A stretch of DNA of 64,000 nt, taken from the NCBI GenBank assembly GCA_036345935.2, contig JADWOT020001390.1:1-64000 (forward strand). The letters are read 5' to 3'. Positions 1 to 11,362 of this stretch are shown here, piece by piece (positions within the stretch are counted from its first letter, which is position 1; the number at the start of each line of letters is the position of its first letter). The translations under genes were made by a program, and so were the position numbers. The notes beneath the pieces are model-generated. The model had not been told where the DNA came from, searched no databases, and saw nothing but the letters and a program-made list of their open reading frames with translations. This DNA comes from Taenia hydatigena (taxonomy: Eukaryota > Platyhelminthes > Cestoda > Cyclophyllidea > Taeniidae).

Positions 1-2744
1 TACCGTTCAGTTGAGTGCGGCAGAGTGGGATAGGGTAAGGCGCGGTCTGGTGTAGGACAACATAAAGTCATGCACTTTAATAAAAGTGGGATTATTCTAC
101 CCGAGCAAATCAGCGAATGAGAAGACTTGGTGATGCACAAGCATGTTGGGTGGAGAAGACAGACAGGCAAACAGCTTACAATCTAGATTTGAGAGAAAAT
201 ACTTATTTAAATAAAAAGGAGGATTGAGGAAGATTTCAAAAATGCTCCATCACAAAGCTTAATCTAAAAGCGTTTGCTTAACAAAAACAGTTGGGAGATT
301 TTCAATGCATGAACCGATTAAATTAATAGGGTTAAAAATTCAGCCTCTCATTGAGCATTATGTTAAAAAAGGTGGAGAAAGTGTGCGGAATAGCGCCAAT
401 CACCTGAATAAATCATCGGCCACCTGCCAGTTGTTCTTGCCTTTTCGCATTCACCTAGATAGGCTCTGCATCAAAAGCAGCAACACATCTATCCGTTTGC
501 TAAAATACAAATAAGCAAAATATGACGTAGATTGCCTCAGACACGGGGGGACTGGCATTGTCAATTCATCCGTTGTTATGCTGTTGTTCTGCGTGTTAAA
601 TGCGAGTGGTGTTCAAAAAAAAATAGGCAAAAGTTGGCAAATATGTGTTAATGGTCGCGGAATACAATCAAGGAAGCACGAAATACATGTTTGTTCGACA
701 CTTAGAACTTAAGCAACTCTACTAGTTGAATGAGTGAAGCAATACGAAGTGAAGAGGGCTAAGGCGAATAAATCATAGCGACTGTACGCTTGAGAAATGC
801 AGAATGTGGGGACACAATCTGCGTTTATGTTTCGATCCAGTAATCCACCCACTAGTTTCTCACAGTCTGTATTCATGTCCTCATTCTTGCACATTCTAAC
901 AAATATTTTCAGACTAATTTCCGTTCTATATGCAACTCCTAAGGGGTCCGCCTCAATTTCATTTGTTGATTTTAGGATATTGTGTTTGTTGAGTAATAAG
1001 GCCTAGTCAAACATTTCAAAAGAAGATTGGCATAAGCAATTTGAATTGGCAAACCAGAAATCGGGAAAGTGGTCTCCAGTTTAGAGTTGGAAGGACATTC
1101 GCTTGGCAAACCAAATGGGATTGAGTTACTAGTCTAAACGCTTCTTAAAATATGCCTTTGGCAGCAGGGTTTATTGGTTAAGAAATGAGCAATTCAGAAA
1201 AGAGCACACAAGTCCACCTGCAGTCATGCAGATGCGCATGACTGAAATCGCCCTCAAAGGTAGACAGGATTATGAGACCTGGAGATAGGGACGATGAAAG
1301 TTTGTGAAGGGAGAGAAGCCAGACGAAGAGCAGTCAAAGCATTTTGCAAGGGCAAATTTTCTAAATGAACAGCAATCCTTACTTACATCTTATTAGCTCT
1401 CACCAAATTACTTAAAATCAGGCCATTGTGCCGCAAAATCAAGATAGCGCGGGAAGTCGTTGAGCATTTCGTTAAAATGGTGAGGTGTCCTCAAAAGTCA
1501 GCCAGCGGTTTTTGAAGTTTATAAACATCTTTTATGCCTTATTTTCCGCTTACTGCCTACGTATTCATACTCATATTACACTAACATGCACGATCCTTCA
1601 AAATAACATTGGACTTATGATTCCCTTCTTCCTCTTTATATAGCATATCCACGCGTATATTGCAGATTTTGCACCCATCACAACAAATTTCCCGCCATGT
1701 TTTTGGTTTTGTATGGCTTAGGAGTTTTAACTTGAAGATTAACGCATTCTGTGCTTTGAATAGGACTAGGGAGTGGATGGTCTAATGAAAGGCTTTGATG
1801 GTAGGGCCCTTTTGAATTGGCAGATGTGTGGAAACAGGCGGCTAAATGAAGAAATACATGACTAATGTGAGTAGTGAGTTGGCGCCAGAGTAATGAAAGG
1901 AACTTTGACAGAGTCCGTGACAAAGTCTTTGCTCTTACTCTCTAAAATGGTAACGTGTATGTCAGCACCAAGTCAAATTGACTGATTTGACGCTGTACTA
2001 GACCTGACTGCTGCCATTTCCGCCTCTTCTTAAAACGAGCTTATGGTGATTCTCCATCAATGTCAACGCAGTAAAAGTGGAAACTCGTTTAAAGTTGACT
2101 TCTATGCGAAGCGGTACTGTCAATCAAACTGCCACATATTGCTTCACACAAGAGTAGCTAGTGTTTATAGCTCCTTTATTCATTCCTAGCATCACGTTGA
2201 ATGAGAAGGTCCCCGACGTGGATTGTACCATAAACGGACCACGTGACACTTGTAAGTCAAAAGCCACACAAATAATTGGGAATCGGTTTTACACGCCTTC
2301 ATATGGAAATTTTATAATTTGCTTGGAAATTGGCTTGTCGTGTAGCAACGACCACTCTAATGTATCTTTCCGTCTACGCATTCATCAAATCACAGGTCCA
2401 CGTACTATGGCAAAGAGCTTTCACTAAATTAGTCAGGGATTTAACGCCCATATGATGCAAGCCACTGTAATCCAAGCCCTTCGATCACATGAGACATTAC
2501 TGTAAAGACTTTAGCCACATATATACAATTGGACATGCACATAAAACCGACTTTATTGCAAGTTCTCAAAGCACCCTATGAAAAGCGAACGCAGGGTTTG
2601 ACGAGGGGGTGTCGGTGAAAAAAGAAGCATCGAGAAGACGAGAGACAATGCGAAAAAAACATGGAGACGAAGACAACAAAAGACGGTGACTTTTGTTCGT
2701 GCGCAACTGGAATTAAAACACGTTGTTTCCAAAGCCACCTTCGC
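1..2744. other. No gene recognised (left flank)
   Basis: AT-rich sequence with only short open frames on both strands (under about 90 codons), none with a recognisable domain. No tRNA, rRNA or LTR-like structure was seen. It lies downstream of the hsp70-like copies, which point leftward. Confidence 0.6.
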
Positions 2745-2900
2745 TACACCCAAGCGCTGATGAAAGGTAGGAGTAGGCACCAGACGAGTCGCGTGTTGAT
2801 TGGCTGAAGAGAGCCACTTAGTCGGCGTCCTTGCATCAGCAATAATTGCATTTAATAGCGAGTGCGTCCGCTCAAGGAAAGGAGGTAGAGCGCATAGAAT
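2745..2900 (+). repeat. hsp70 3'-flank repeat, copy 1
   Basis: This segment is related to 6872-7020 in the same orientation. The best shared block is about 24 bp, centred on ACCCAAG(C/G)GCTGATGAAAGGTA. It is followed at similar spacing by TGATTGGCTGAA, GAGCCA and CTTG(C/T)ATCAGCA, then a diverged stretch ending near TGCGTC. Each copy lies downstream of a minus-strand hsp70 pseudogene, so I read it as the 3' flank of a duplicated hsp70 unit. The alignment was made by eye and the ends are approximate. It could instead be a dispersed repeat that happens to sit beside both genes. Confidence 0.6.
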
Positions 2901-3909
2901 GGACCACCTAATGTTCATTACAATTTGCAATAGTTATGCCGATGAAGCGAAAGGAAGAATTGAGGTATTAAGGTTGATTTAGAACCATGGTTGGCAAACG
3001 CGAAATTGATCAAAACAGATCAATCTATGAGACTTTTCGTACCGATGAAACTAATTTTTGTGTCTCAGGCACAAGTATTAAGTGAACACAAGAGACGGCT
3101 CTTGGGAACAACGCTATTGCCAAAAGCTTGTTTTTAGTGGTGAATGTGTGTGCATGGGGATAAGAATGACTGCAAGTTAAGCGATTCGGTGACTTGAAGA
3201 CCTTTTAGAAGGCGGGAGCCCGCAACAAAGCACAGGGTAAGCATAACTCTTACCTCTTACATTATACCAAATTCATTCCTATTGGGCGCTTTTAGAGTAA
3301 AGGCTGATGATTGATTCTACAATTTCTAATTTTTTTGCATGTATTACTTCCGATAAGTTGGATGGCATAATTGCTATCATCGGTAGGTGCAGTGACATGT
3401 CGAAAAACCGAGTGCTTTTGTGTGAGCATAGAAAGATTTCGCTGGTATTATCACGATTGGTCAATTTGGTTATGACCTTCACTTGGCCCACCTCGTTGCG
3501 TATGCCCTGCAACCTATGCCTAAAATAAGCGATGGCGAGCAATGTAAGTGGAAGCCCTCATTATGCAGCCCTTCGGCTATTTGTCCACGACTTGATGAAC
3601 TGTTGAGTCGTTACATTATGAAGCGGCAATCTCAATGGCCGGGCCAACACACGTCTTAGGGGATCGCTTGTAAGCACTCATGAGGTCGTTGCAAATGGAG
3701 TAGCCCAAAATCGTCCCTGAGTCCTGTCAAGCTACGACTGGACAGTGAGGAGTGCACTAATGTGATTGTGGATGAGTAAAATAAACAGCGGTTTGGGCAT
3801 ACATAGGCTTTCTCAGTAAAAAAGAGGAACAGTTCACGATGACTTTGGATTAAATAACTACATTTTGATCAACACAGTTTTGCAAGGTCAAATAGGTTGC
3901 AAAGATGAG
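2901..3909. other. Spacer between flank repeat and hsp70 copy A, no gene seen
   Basis: About 1.0 kb downstream of hsp70 copy A. It contains only short overlapping frames, such as an 87-codon minus frame at 3279-3542, without recognisable motifs. The equivalent spacer for copy B (7021-9889) is about 1.9 kb longer, so one spacer gained or lost sequence after duplication. Confidence 0.55.
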
Positions 3910-5769
3910 TTAATCTTCACAACTGTCCAAATTACTTTTCGCCATTCCCGTGACAAGGACACACCTACTCTCAAACTTTTTGTGCATTTTTTCGTAGTCC
4001 TCCTTTGTAGCCTGGTTCTCGACGTCCGTCCACTTGATCGTCTCCTCACACATCGCCAGTATATCTTTCCGGTACTCTTCCGATGTCTTCTGCTTCACCT
4101 CCTCTTTCTCCAACTTCCTTTTTATGCTGTAGACATAATTCACTAGTGCATTTCTCGATGCCATCCTATTCCTCTCCTTCTCATCCTCCTTCTTAAATTT
4201 CTCCGCAACCTCCAACATCCGCTCTATCTCTTTCTCTGACAGGCGACCCCTGTAGTTAGTGATCGCGGTGCTGTTCTGCTTTCCCGTCGCGTTTTCCACC
4301 GCCAACACATGAAGAATGCCGTTTTCGTCAATTTCAAAGGTCACATCAAGCGTAGTCTTGCCACGCGGAGCCGGGGGGAACCGGTCAATCTTAACTCGCC
4401 CAAAAAGTAGCTGTCGCTTGTTTTAACACGTTCACCCTCGAAAACCTTGAATGTACGCTCGTTTGATCATCATCAGCCGTTTCGCGTACTCGTTTCTGCT
4501 TCGTCGGAATCGGTGTGTTGCGCTGTACCACCGTCGTCATCGTACCATCTGAGCACTCCAACCCCAGTGAGAGCGGAGTCACTTCCAGCAATATCAGATT
4601 CTGCATCGCCGCCGATTTGTGACCAGTCAGATTGGCTGCCAGTAAAGCTGCACCGTAGGCTACTGCCTCGTCTAGATTGATGGATCGATTTACTTTCGTG
4701 CCATTAAAGAAGTCCTGTAGAATCTTCTCCACCTTCGGATTTCGCGTCGATCCACCCACTAACACTATCTCCTGCACACCAGTCTTGTCCATTTCCGCAT
4801 CACTCAACGCAGACTTGACTGCATCCATCGTGCGCCTGAAGAGATCTGAGCAGAGGTTCTCAAATTGGGATCGTGTGAGAGCCAAATTGAAATCAATGCC
4901 TTTGAACAACGATTCTAAGCCTATGTTTGTGCACTGGACCGAACTCATCATCCTCTTTGCCTCATCGCACGCCTTGCTCACGCGGCTAGTGGCTTTCTTG
5001 CTGGATGTCAAGTCCTTTCCTCCGTGCTCCTTCTTGAAAGCCTCCACATAATGATCCACTATCCGAGAAGTAATGTCGTCACCACCCAGGTGCGTGTCAC
5101 CACCAACCGCTCTTACCACAAATTTTCCATTTTGGATGGACAAGATCGACACGTCGAAGGTGCCACCACCCCAATCGAAGATGAGCACATTGTGCTGTCT
5201 GTCGAACCTCTTGTCCATACCGTAGGCAATGGCAGCTGCAGTCGGTTCATTCATAGGGCGCAGCACGTTCAAGCCCGCCAGTTTCCCTGCCTCAATTGTT
5301 GCCTGACGTTGGTGTACATTAAAGTATGCTGGTACTGTAATGACCGCATCTGTCACCTTCTCGCCCAAGTACGCCTCCGCTGCCTCCTTCATCTTCGACA
5401 GCACCATAGATGAGATCTGCTCCGCAATGAAATGCTTCGTCTCACCACAATGCTGCACCTCAATCTTCGGTGTCCCTCCAGAATTTATTACTTTGAAGAG
5501 CCAGCGCTTAATGTCGTCCTGTACCACTTCATCGTGGAATTGATGTCCGATAAGACGCTTTACGTCGAATACAGTGTTTGTGAGTTTTTTGTCGCTTGGA
5601 ACTTTGCAGACTCATCGATGAGGCGCTCTTTATTCGTAAAAGCAACACAACTTGGCGTTGTGCGGTGGCCCTGATCATTCGCTATGATTTCCACCCTGCC
5701 GTTTTGAACTACGCCGACGCAAAAAAAGGTTGTGCCCAAGTCGCTGCCAATAGCTGGAGCTGCTGACAC
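3910..5769 (-). pseudogene. hsp70-like pseudogene, copy A (near full length, start codon lost, three frameshifts)
   Basis: Translating the minus strand gives a cytosolic-type Hsp70 (ATP-driven chaperone) in pieces. Frame 1 (5769-5560) carries the N-terminal phosphate-loop motif [12 protein letters not shown] and [13 protein letters not shown]. Frame 2 (about 5578-4453) carries the rest of the nucleotide-binding domain: [40 protein letters not shown] and VLVGGSTRNPKV. It continues into the substrate-binding domain (VTPLSLGLE). Frame 3 runs about 4453-4380 (VFEGERVKTSD, LLGEL-like) and frame 4 runs 4379-3910 (PPAPRGKTTLDVTFEIDENGI). Each join is explained by one missing base, near 5579, 4453 and 4380. 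The initiator position reads GTG (5767-5769) with an in-frame TAA two codons upstream. There is no internal nonsense codon. The C-terminus ends in DSCED at the stop at 3910 and lacks the glycine-rich tail and EEVD co-chaperone motif of canonical cytosolic Hsp70. Family assignment is firm. Pseudogene status is very likely, but two of the three indels lie at six-base homopolymers and could be assembly errors. Confidence 0.93.
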
Positions 5770-5834
5770 GTTTTAGTGAAATGCAAAAACTCGAACACGT
5801 ATGTACTGATGATGATCTCCGCCATCGCTGCAGC

Positions 5835-5843
5835 CCTTTATAT
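5835..5843 (-). promoter_or_regulatory. TATA-like box upstream of hsp70 copy A
   Basis: On the minus strand, ATATAAAGG lies about 70 bases upstream of the former initiation codon of hsp70 copy A. That is a plausible core-promoter position for a compact hsp70 gene. GAA/TTC pentamers occur further upstream (5905-5940), but their spacing does not fit a proper heat-shock element. If the promoter is real, the pseudogene may still be transcribed. The assignment rests on motif and position only. Confidence 0.3.
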
Positions 5844-6871
5844 CAGCTGCAGCTCTACATGTTGACCCTATTCACGATGCGCGCTAACTACTCGAATGCT
5901 TTTGCCCAACTAGAATCTTTCACTGCTTCATGCTTCCTATTAACTGGCTACTGCACACTCGAAAAAATGATGTGCGATGTAAGCTGTGAGTGAGCAGTGA
6001 CGTGAGTGGTGGTGTCAGTTGTATGTTGGCGTGTGAATGACACGGATGCAGCATTGTAGAAGCGCCAATGTAGTGGTTTCTGATTATCGTGTCCTGATGC
6101 CCGTAAGGCCTGAATAATGAGTTAGGAATGTCCCGAAAATTCGTTAACGTTATTTACATAGTCATTTCTGCCCCAGTATGAACCGGTTGGGCAGGAAAAC
6201 AAAGTGGAAGAGTCGTTTCACTGCGCTGCTGTGCTACTCTTAATGATCGCTAACCAGTACTTCTCTCAGATGTATGCAGCTTGAGTACTTCTAGTTGTAG
6301 CTGAGAAAGTCAGTTCCAAGTAGGCATTTGTCTAGGATTCAGTTTGAATGAATCGGTAAGGTGCCTTACAATGATGATCATTTACTGATCAATATATGAG
6401 AATTATCACTTCACGCTTCTAATAGCTTCCTTTCAGATGGCAACCAAACATCGTAAAAGCAATGGTTGTTGAATTTGTGGCATGCAGACAAGTTCTGAGA
6501 GTTGTGCTATGCAGTTTTGGAAATCCCAAAGACATTAAATGCATAAAAACAGTCATTCTAGCCATTGACTACAAAGCATTGAAAAAACTGGAAATTCTTC
6601 ATTTGAGAGCTGTTCTTATTTGAGTGAAGCCCGTTAACCGTGTGATGATCAAGAGACTCAACGACTAATGATGAAATAATTTCTGTCTAAATGCTGCTTT
6701 GCTTGTCATCCACCTGGACTCTTTGCAGCCACACGTTATGTAATTGGCGCAGTTCTGAGCGCAGTAAAAATCTTTACGATCAAGGGCGCGAAGGCGTCAA
6801 GAAAAAATGGGTTTCGAAGGCTTTTGGTAATGGATTGTATTCTTACACTACAGTCATTGCACTTTGTACTC
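5844..6871. other. No gene recognised between hsp70 copy A and the second flank repeat
   Basis: This is the 5' flank of copy A, running into the 3' flank repeat of copy B. Open frames are 70 codons or shorter, with no recognisable domain and no upstream hsp70 exon. Confidence 0.55.
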
Positions 6872-7020
6872 AAAGGCGCCCCGGCACACCCAAGGGCTGA
6901 TGAAAGGTACTAGAAGATTTTGCACGCTGATTGGCTGAATGGAGCCAGGCATTTTTAGCTCTTGTATCAGCAGCCATCGTATTCAACTGCCAATGCGTCG
7001 GAGCATCCTGTCTAATGTGG
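6872..7020 (+). repeat. hsp70 3'-flank repeat, copy 2
   Basis: This is the partner of 2745-2900 in the same orientation, with the conserved blocks CCCAAGGGCTGATGAAAGGTA, TGATTGGCTGAA, GGAGCCA and CTTGTATCAGCA in the same order. It lies downstream (lower coordinate) of hsp70 copy B. Identity falls off toward both ends. Confidence 0.6.
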
Positions 7021-9889
7021 AGATGTAGGGGGCAATGCCTCATGCTTCTACGATGTTCTAAGTTTTCTCACTGATTAAACGCACGAAACATTTGGGGACC
7101 GAAAGCGCAATTTGACCGAGGGACGTAAGCACGTAGGTCGGAGGAGAGCAGCGACGCATTCTACGAAGTTAGTAGGTCACGATCCACCACTTCTTTATGC
7201 GGGGATAAAAATAAAATGTTTAGCCTTTCGGCTTGACTTAGTCCAAGTACAGGCGTCAGAGCAGTTTGCCCTAAGGGACTTACTGTGGTTAGTTGTTGCT
7301 AGGACTAAGCGATTAATACCTGAACGGGAAAGTACTACTCTCCTCAGGTGGGTCACGGCATGACAGCCAGTATTGGCTTTTTTGACCAGTTTTCCGTTAA
7401 CAGACTCAGCCATATTTTAAAGTAGGAGGAAAGGAAAATATTGCTGACAATGATGATTGCGTTGAGATATGAGACCCCTCACAGAATCAATAGCCTTCTG
7501 TTAGACGATAGGTGAGTAAAAGGGAGAGGAAAAATTAAATAGCGCCATTAAGCTTAGAAACGTCTTCTCTTGCTGACATTTATTCTCGTGCTGTGATTCA
7601 TCCCACAAATTTTTAAAATGAAAAAGTGTAAATTTCACTTCCTACATCTTTCCGCTCTTCTAGCTCAAATTAGAAGCCATGTGAGCAGGGAGAGCACAGA
7701 TCTGGGCACTCTTCAATGCTTGCAAATATGAGAAGGCTTTTTGTTGACGCTTCGTTTGCTTGGCTAATCCAGTCTTCTGCTTAATTTCGGCACGTATATC
7801 TTAATCAAAGCAGCTAACCGGCAAGACTAAACGTGATGTATGGAGGCGAGTACGAAAGGAAAGCGGAATTCCGAGGTGATTTTGTATGAGCTGACTTCAG
7901 CAGAGTCTCAAGAAGGAATCAAAGCTCTGTTTGCATTTGAAGGCTGAAACGGAATTAGAGTATTTTTGGGTCAATCTTAGATGACTTTGTCGTAATCAAA
8001 TGGGTTGAGTTTTGTTACTGTTGTTAATGGCACAATAAGCGGGATTAATGCTTAGTGCTTAAGAAAAACGAAAAGGCTCGGGAACCGTAATCTTATAACG
8101 GGTCCACAGCAAAACCTTAAAGCTCGCCACTACTGTCCACCCATCGGTAGGCAATCCAAGGGGAAAGAGCCTACACAATCAAGCGCAAAGCATTTATTTC
8201 CACATGTAAAGAAGGTAACCATCCCACAGGACACGATAAGTGAAGGAGGTATCCCATGCATGTGCCCTCTGCTAAGCCTTCAATGAGGCTGACGTATTTG
8301 AAGGAACAACCACTTCGACTACTTGAAATTGCACAAAAATAGTTGCCTCTGTCCTCCTTCGACCCACGTCCCTACTCTCCTCCAACTGTGTTTCTCCTCT
8401 CGTCATTTAATTCAGTCTCCCGCGTGTATACACTGCGCATCCTAACAACTTTCAGGTAGGCTCATCAGTGAAGACCGATCGGCTCTATCCGCCAAACATA
8501 TTCGCAAATGACGAAAACATTTCAATAGCGAAGCTCAATTTAGCCAATCAACTTGTGATTTTCTGTGACATGCACTTTCCTTCTCATCAGTCGTTAAGTG
8601 GGGTTATTTAGGTTGGGTGTGGCTAAACAACCCTTTGAATGACAGTGAAACAAATGGTGTGCATGAACACATTCCACCTTCACAAACATTTAGGTCACGG
8701 TTTACTACCTATCTGATCTTGGCTCACTACGACGCCCATTGTCGTCACCTGGACTGTAGGATCCACACAAGACTGGGTAGCAAGGAGTCGGAGTGCAGAA
8801 AAAGCACTAAAATTTGCACCAAGAAGTGAACTCATAACTAGCTGTCAAAGTATCTTCTTATAAGTAACGCACAATTTGGCGGCGAGAGTTAGTGGGGACA
8901 GGAGCATCAGAATGATTAAGGGCGGTTTAAATAGACGGAGAGTTGGCTGAGAATGTTCAGGTATGTTAATGTGTCCCTTCAGTGGGACAACTTTGGCAGT
9001 GCAACCACTTGACTTTAAAGGCGAGCAAATTATCAAGTACCCCAACAACGAATTTTACAAATTCCTGTTAAACTATCATTCCACAAGTCTTACTAAAAAC
9101 TCGCAATTCGTTTACTTTGATAGTTTCAGTGTGTGCTACAAAATTTGATTTGGCATAAGTGATTCTTTTAGTTTGCAAATGATGTTGAGCATTCACAGTT
9201 AAAAGGTCACATTTAAAGTTTCACCAGCTGCTCCTTTGCCCTGACTTTTGCAGCAATCAAAGAAAGTAAAGCCGTTGCTTTGGCGGAGAAAAACTGTAAT
9301 ACAAAAAGCACCAAAACCAGAATTCCTCTTGGCACTTTGCCTTCCTCCATACAATGCATGGCACAATAATTTAAAGAGACATCTTTTGCATTGTTAAACT
9401 TCAAAACACCATAAGTCACTTTAACGTTGCGAAGACCAACTACCTGGTGAAACCGGTTCCCATCCACTTCCTGGTGCTCTGGACGAGATGCGCCAAAGAA
9501 CTCTCGGTAGCTGTCAGTGTTTAAAACAAATATAGATTTGTGCAACAGCATAACATCTCGACACTTTTTTAATTCCGATGCAGAGGCTTATTTTCGTAAA
9601 CTCTAGACTTTGGTCAAATCATTCGATCAAGTTGTATGGCTCACTTACCATTGACGATGCAGACAATGACATGGTGTCGGGTTTGGTGGTTAAAAATGCG
9701 CACAATGGCTCATTCTGATACAAGTTCATTTTACAGGCATCCAATTAAAAAACTCAGCAGGCTAAGGACAAGTTATGAATGACGAAGTAAGTAAAGACAG
9801 ATACTGATAGGTAAGTAAATAGTTAAGTGAGTGTAATAGGGTCAAATACACAAAGCTGTGCGTCCAAGGTGTCAAATCTCCGTGCTCAC
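7021..9889. other. Spacer downstream of hsp70 copy B, no gene recognised
   Basis: About 2.9 kb. The longest frame is a 112-codon minus frame at 9213-9551 with a hydrophobic stretch but no motif I know. A short AAGTA-rich patch lies near 9785-9835. This spacer accounts for the extra length of unit B relative to unit A; I cannot tell whether an element was inserted here. Confidence 0.5.
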
Positions 9890-11362
9890 ACACCGACATA
9901 ATTGAGTTGTACAGAGTCTCCAAATTTTTGTACATAAGCTCGTAGTTCTCCTTTGTGGCCTGATGGTCGGCGTCCATTCACTTGGTAGTCGTCTCACGCA
10001 TTGTGAGTATGCATTGTCGGAAGTCTTTCGATACTCGCTTTTTCGTTTCGTCGTCATCCATTTTCGACTGTATGTTGCAAACGTAGTTTTCCAAAGTGGT
10101 TCTCGCTGCAAGCCTAATCCTCTCTTTCTCATCCTCTAACTTCAAATTTTCTGCGTCACTCAGCATTTGCTGTATCGTCTCCTCGGACAGAAGACCTTTA
10201 TCCTTCGTAATGGCGATGCTGTTTTGCTTCCCTGAAGACTTATCCACCGCTGTCACATTGAGAATACCATTCTCATCAATGTCGAAAGACCTCAATCTGA
10301 GGCACTTTGCGCGGCGCCGGTGGGATACCTGACAACTCGAATTTGCCCAACAAGTTGTTTTCACTCGTCATCGCACGCTCACCCTCATACACCTGCACCA
10401 ACACACTCGGTTGATTGTCCGAACACGTGGAGAAGATCTTCGTCTTCTTTATCGGGATTCTTGTATTGCGCTCTATCAACGTCGTCATCACGCCGCCTGT
10501 CGTCTCCACACCCAGTGAGAGTGGTGCCACCACCAATAACACCAAGTCCTGTACATTCTGACTTGTAATTGGCCAGGTTGGATTCCAGCAACGCCGCACA
10601 ATATGATATTGCCTCGTCCGGATTTATGGAGTGGTTCAACTGCTTGCCATTGAAGAATTCTTGCAACTTTGGAATGCGTGTCGATCCGCCTACCATCAGT
10701 ACCTCGTGGATATCACTCTTCTTCAACTTTGCGTCATTTAATGCCTGTTTTACCGGACCCAGCGTCTTATTGAAGAGGTCTGAGCACAGCTGCTCAAAAC
10801 GGGTCCGTGTGAGGGTCGTACTGAAATCAATGCCCTCAAATAACGCGTCTACATCTATGTTTGTGTACTCAGAAGAGCTCAACATCCTCTTTGCCATTTC
10901 ACACGCCTTTCTCAGGCGGCTAATGGCTTTTCTGCTGGTCGTCAAGTCCTTGCCCTTGTGCAATTGCTTGAACATTTCCACACAATGATTCACCATCCGA
11001 GAGTCAAAGTCCTCGCCACCCAAGTGCGTATCGCCATCAGTCGACTTCACTTCAAATGTTCCATCCTTGATGGACAAGATGGAGACATCGAAGGTACCAC
11101 CACTCAAATCGAAGACGAGCACACTGAGCTGCGAGTTGGGCCTTTTGTCCAAACCATATGCGCTGGCGGCTGCTGTGGGCTCATTAACGATTCGCAACAC
11201 AGTTAAGCCTGCTATTTTTCCTGCATCAATTGTTGCCTGCCGCTGGCTCCCATTGAAGTATGCTGGCACTGTGATTACCGCACTTGTTACCTGTTTGCCC
11301 AAATACGCCTCCGCTGCCACCTTCATCTTCCGCAACACCATGGACAAAATTTCTTCTGCGAA
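9890..11362 (-). pseudogene. hsp70-like pseudogene, copy B (5'-truncated, frameshifted, nonsense codon)
   Basis: On the minus strand, Hsp70 homology starts abruptly at [10 protein letters not shown] (about 11362), equivalent to residue ~115 of a typical Hsp70, so the first ATP phosphate loop is absent. The first frame (to about 10590) carries [33 protein letters not shown] (a Ser where Hsp70s have Gly), [14 protein letters not shown] and [12 protein letters not shown] 2-base deletion after NYKSE shifts it into [40 protein letters not shown] and [15 protein letters not shown] second 2-base deletion near 10288 shifts it into [15 protein letters not shown]. At 9978-9980 TGA replaces the TGG (Trp) codon found in the family, and homology continues past it (MDADHQATKENYELMYKNLE) to about 9890. 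There is no EEVD end. No first exon is visible upstream, although an AG precedes the breakpoint. The lesions are independent of those in copy A, so each copy decayed separately. Confidence 0.94.

Noticed and set aside
5905..5940. Heat-shock-element-like GAA/TTC pentamers upstream of hsp70 copy A
   Set aside because: Spacing between the pentamers does not fit the alternating 5-bp pattern of a functional element.
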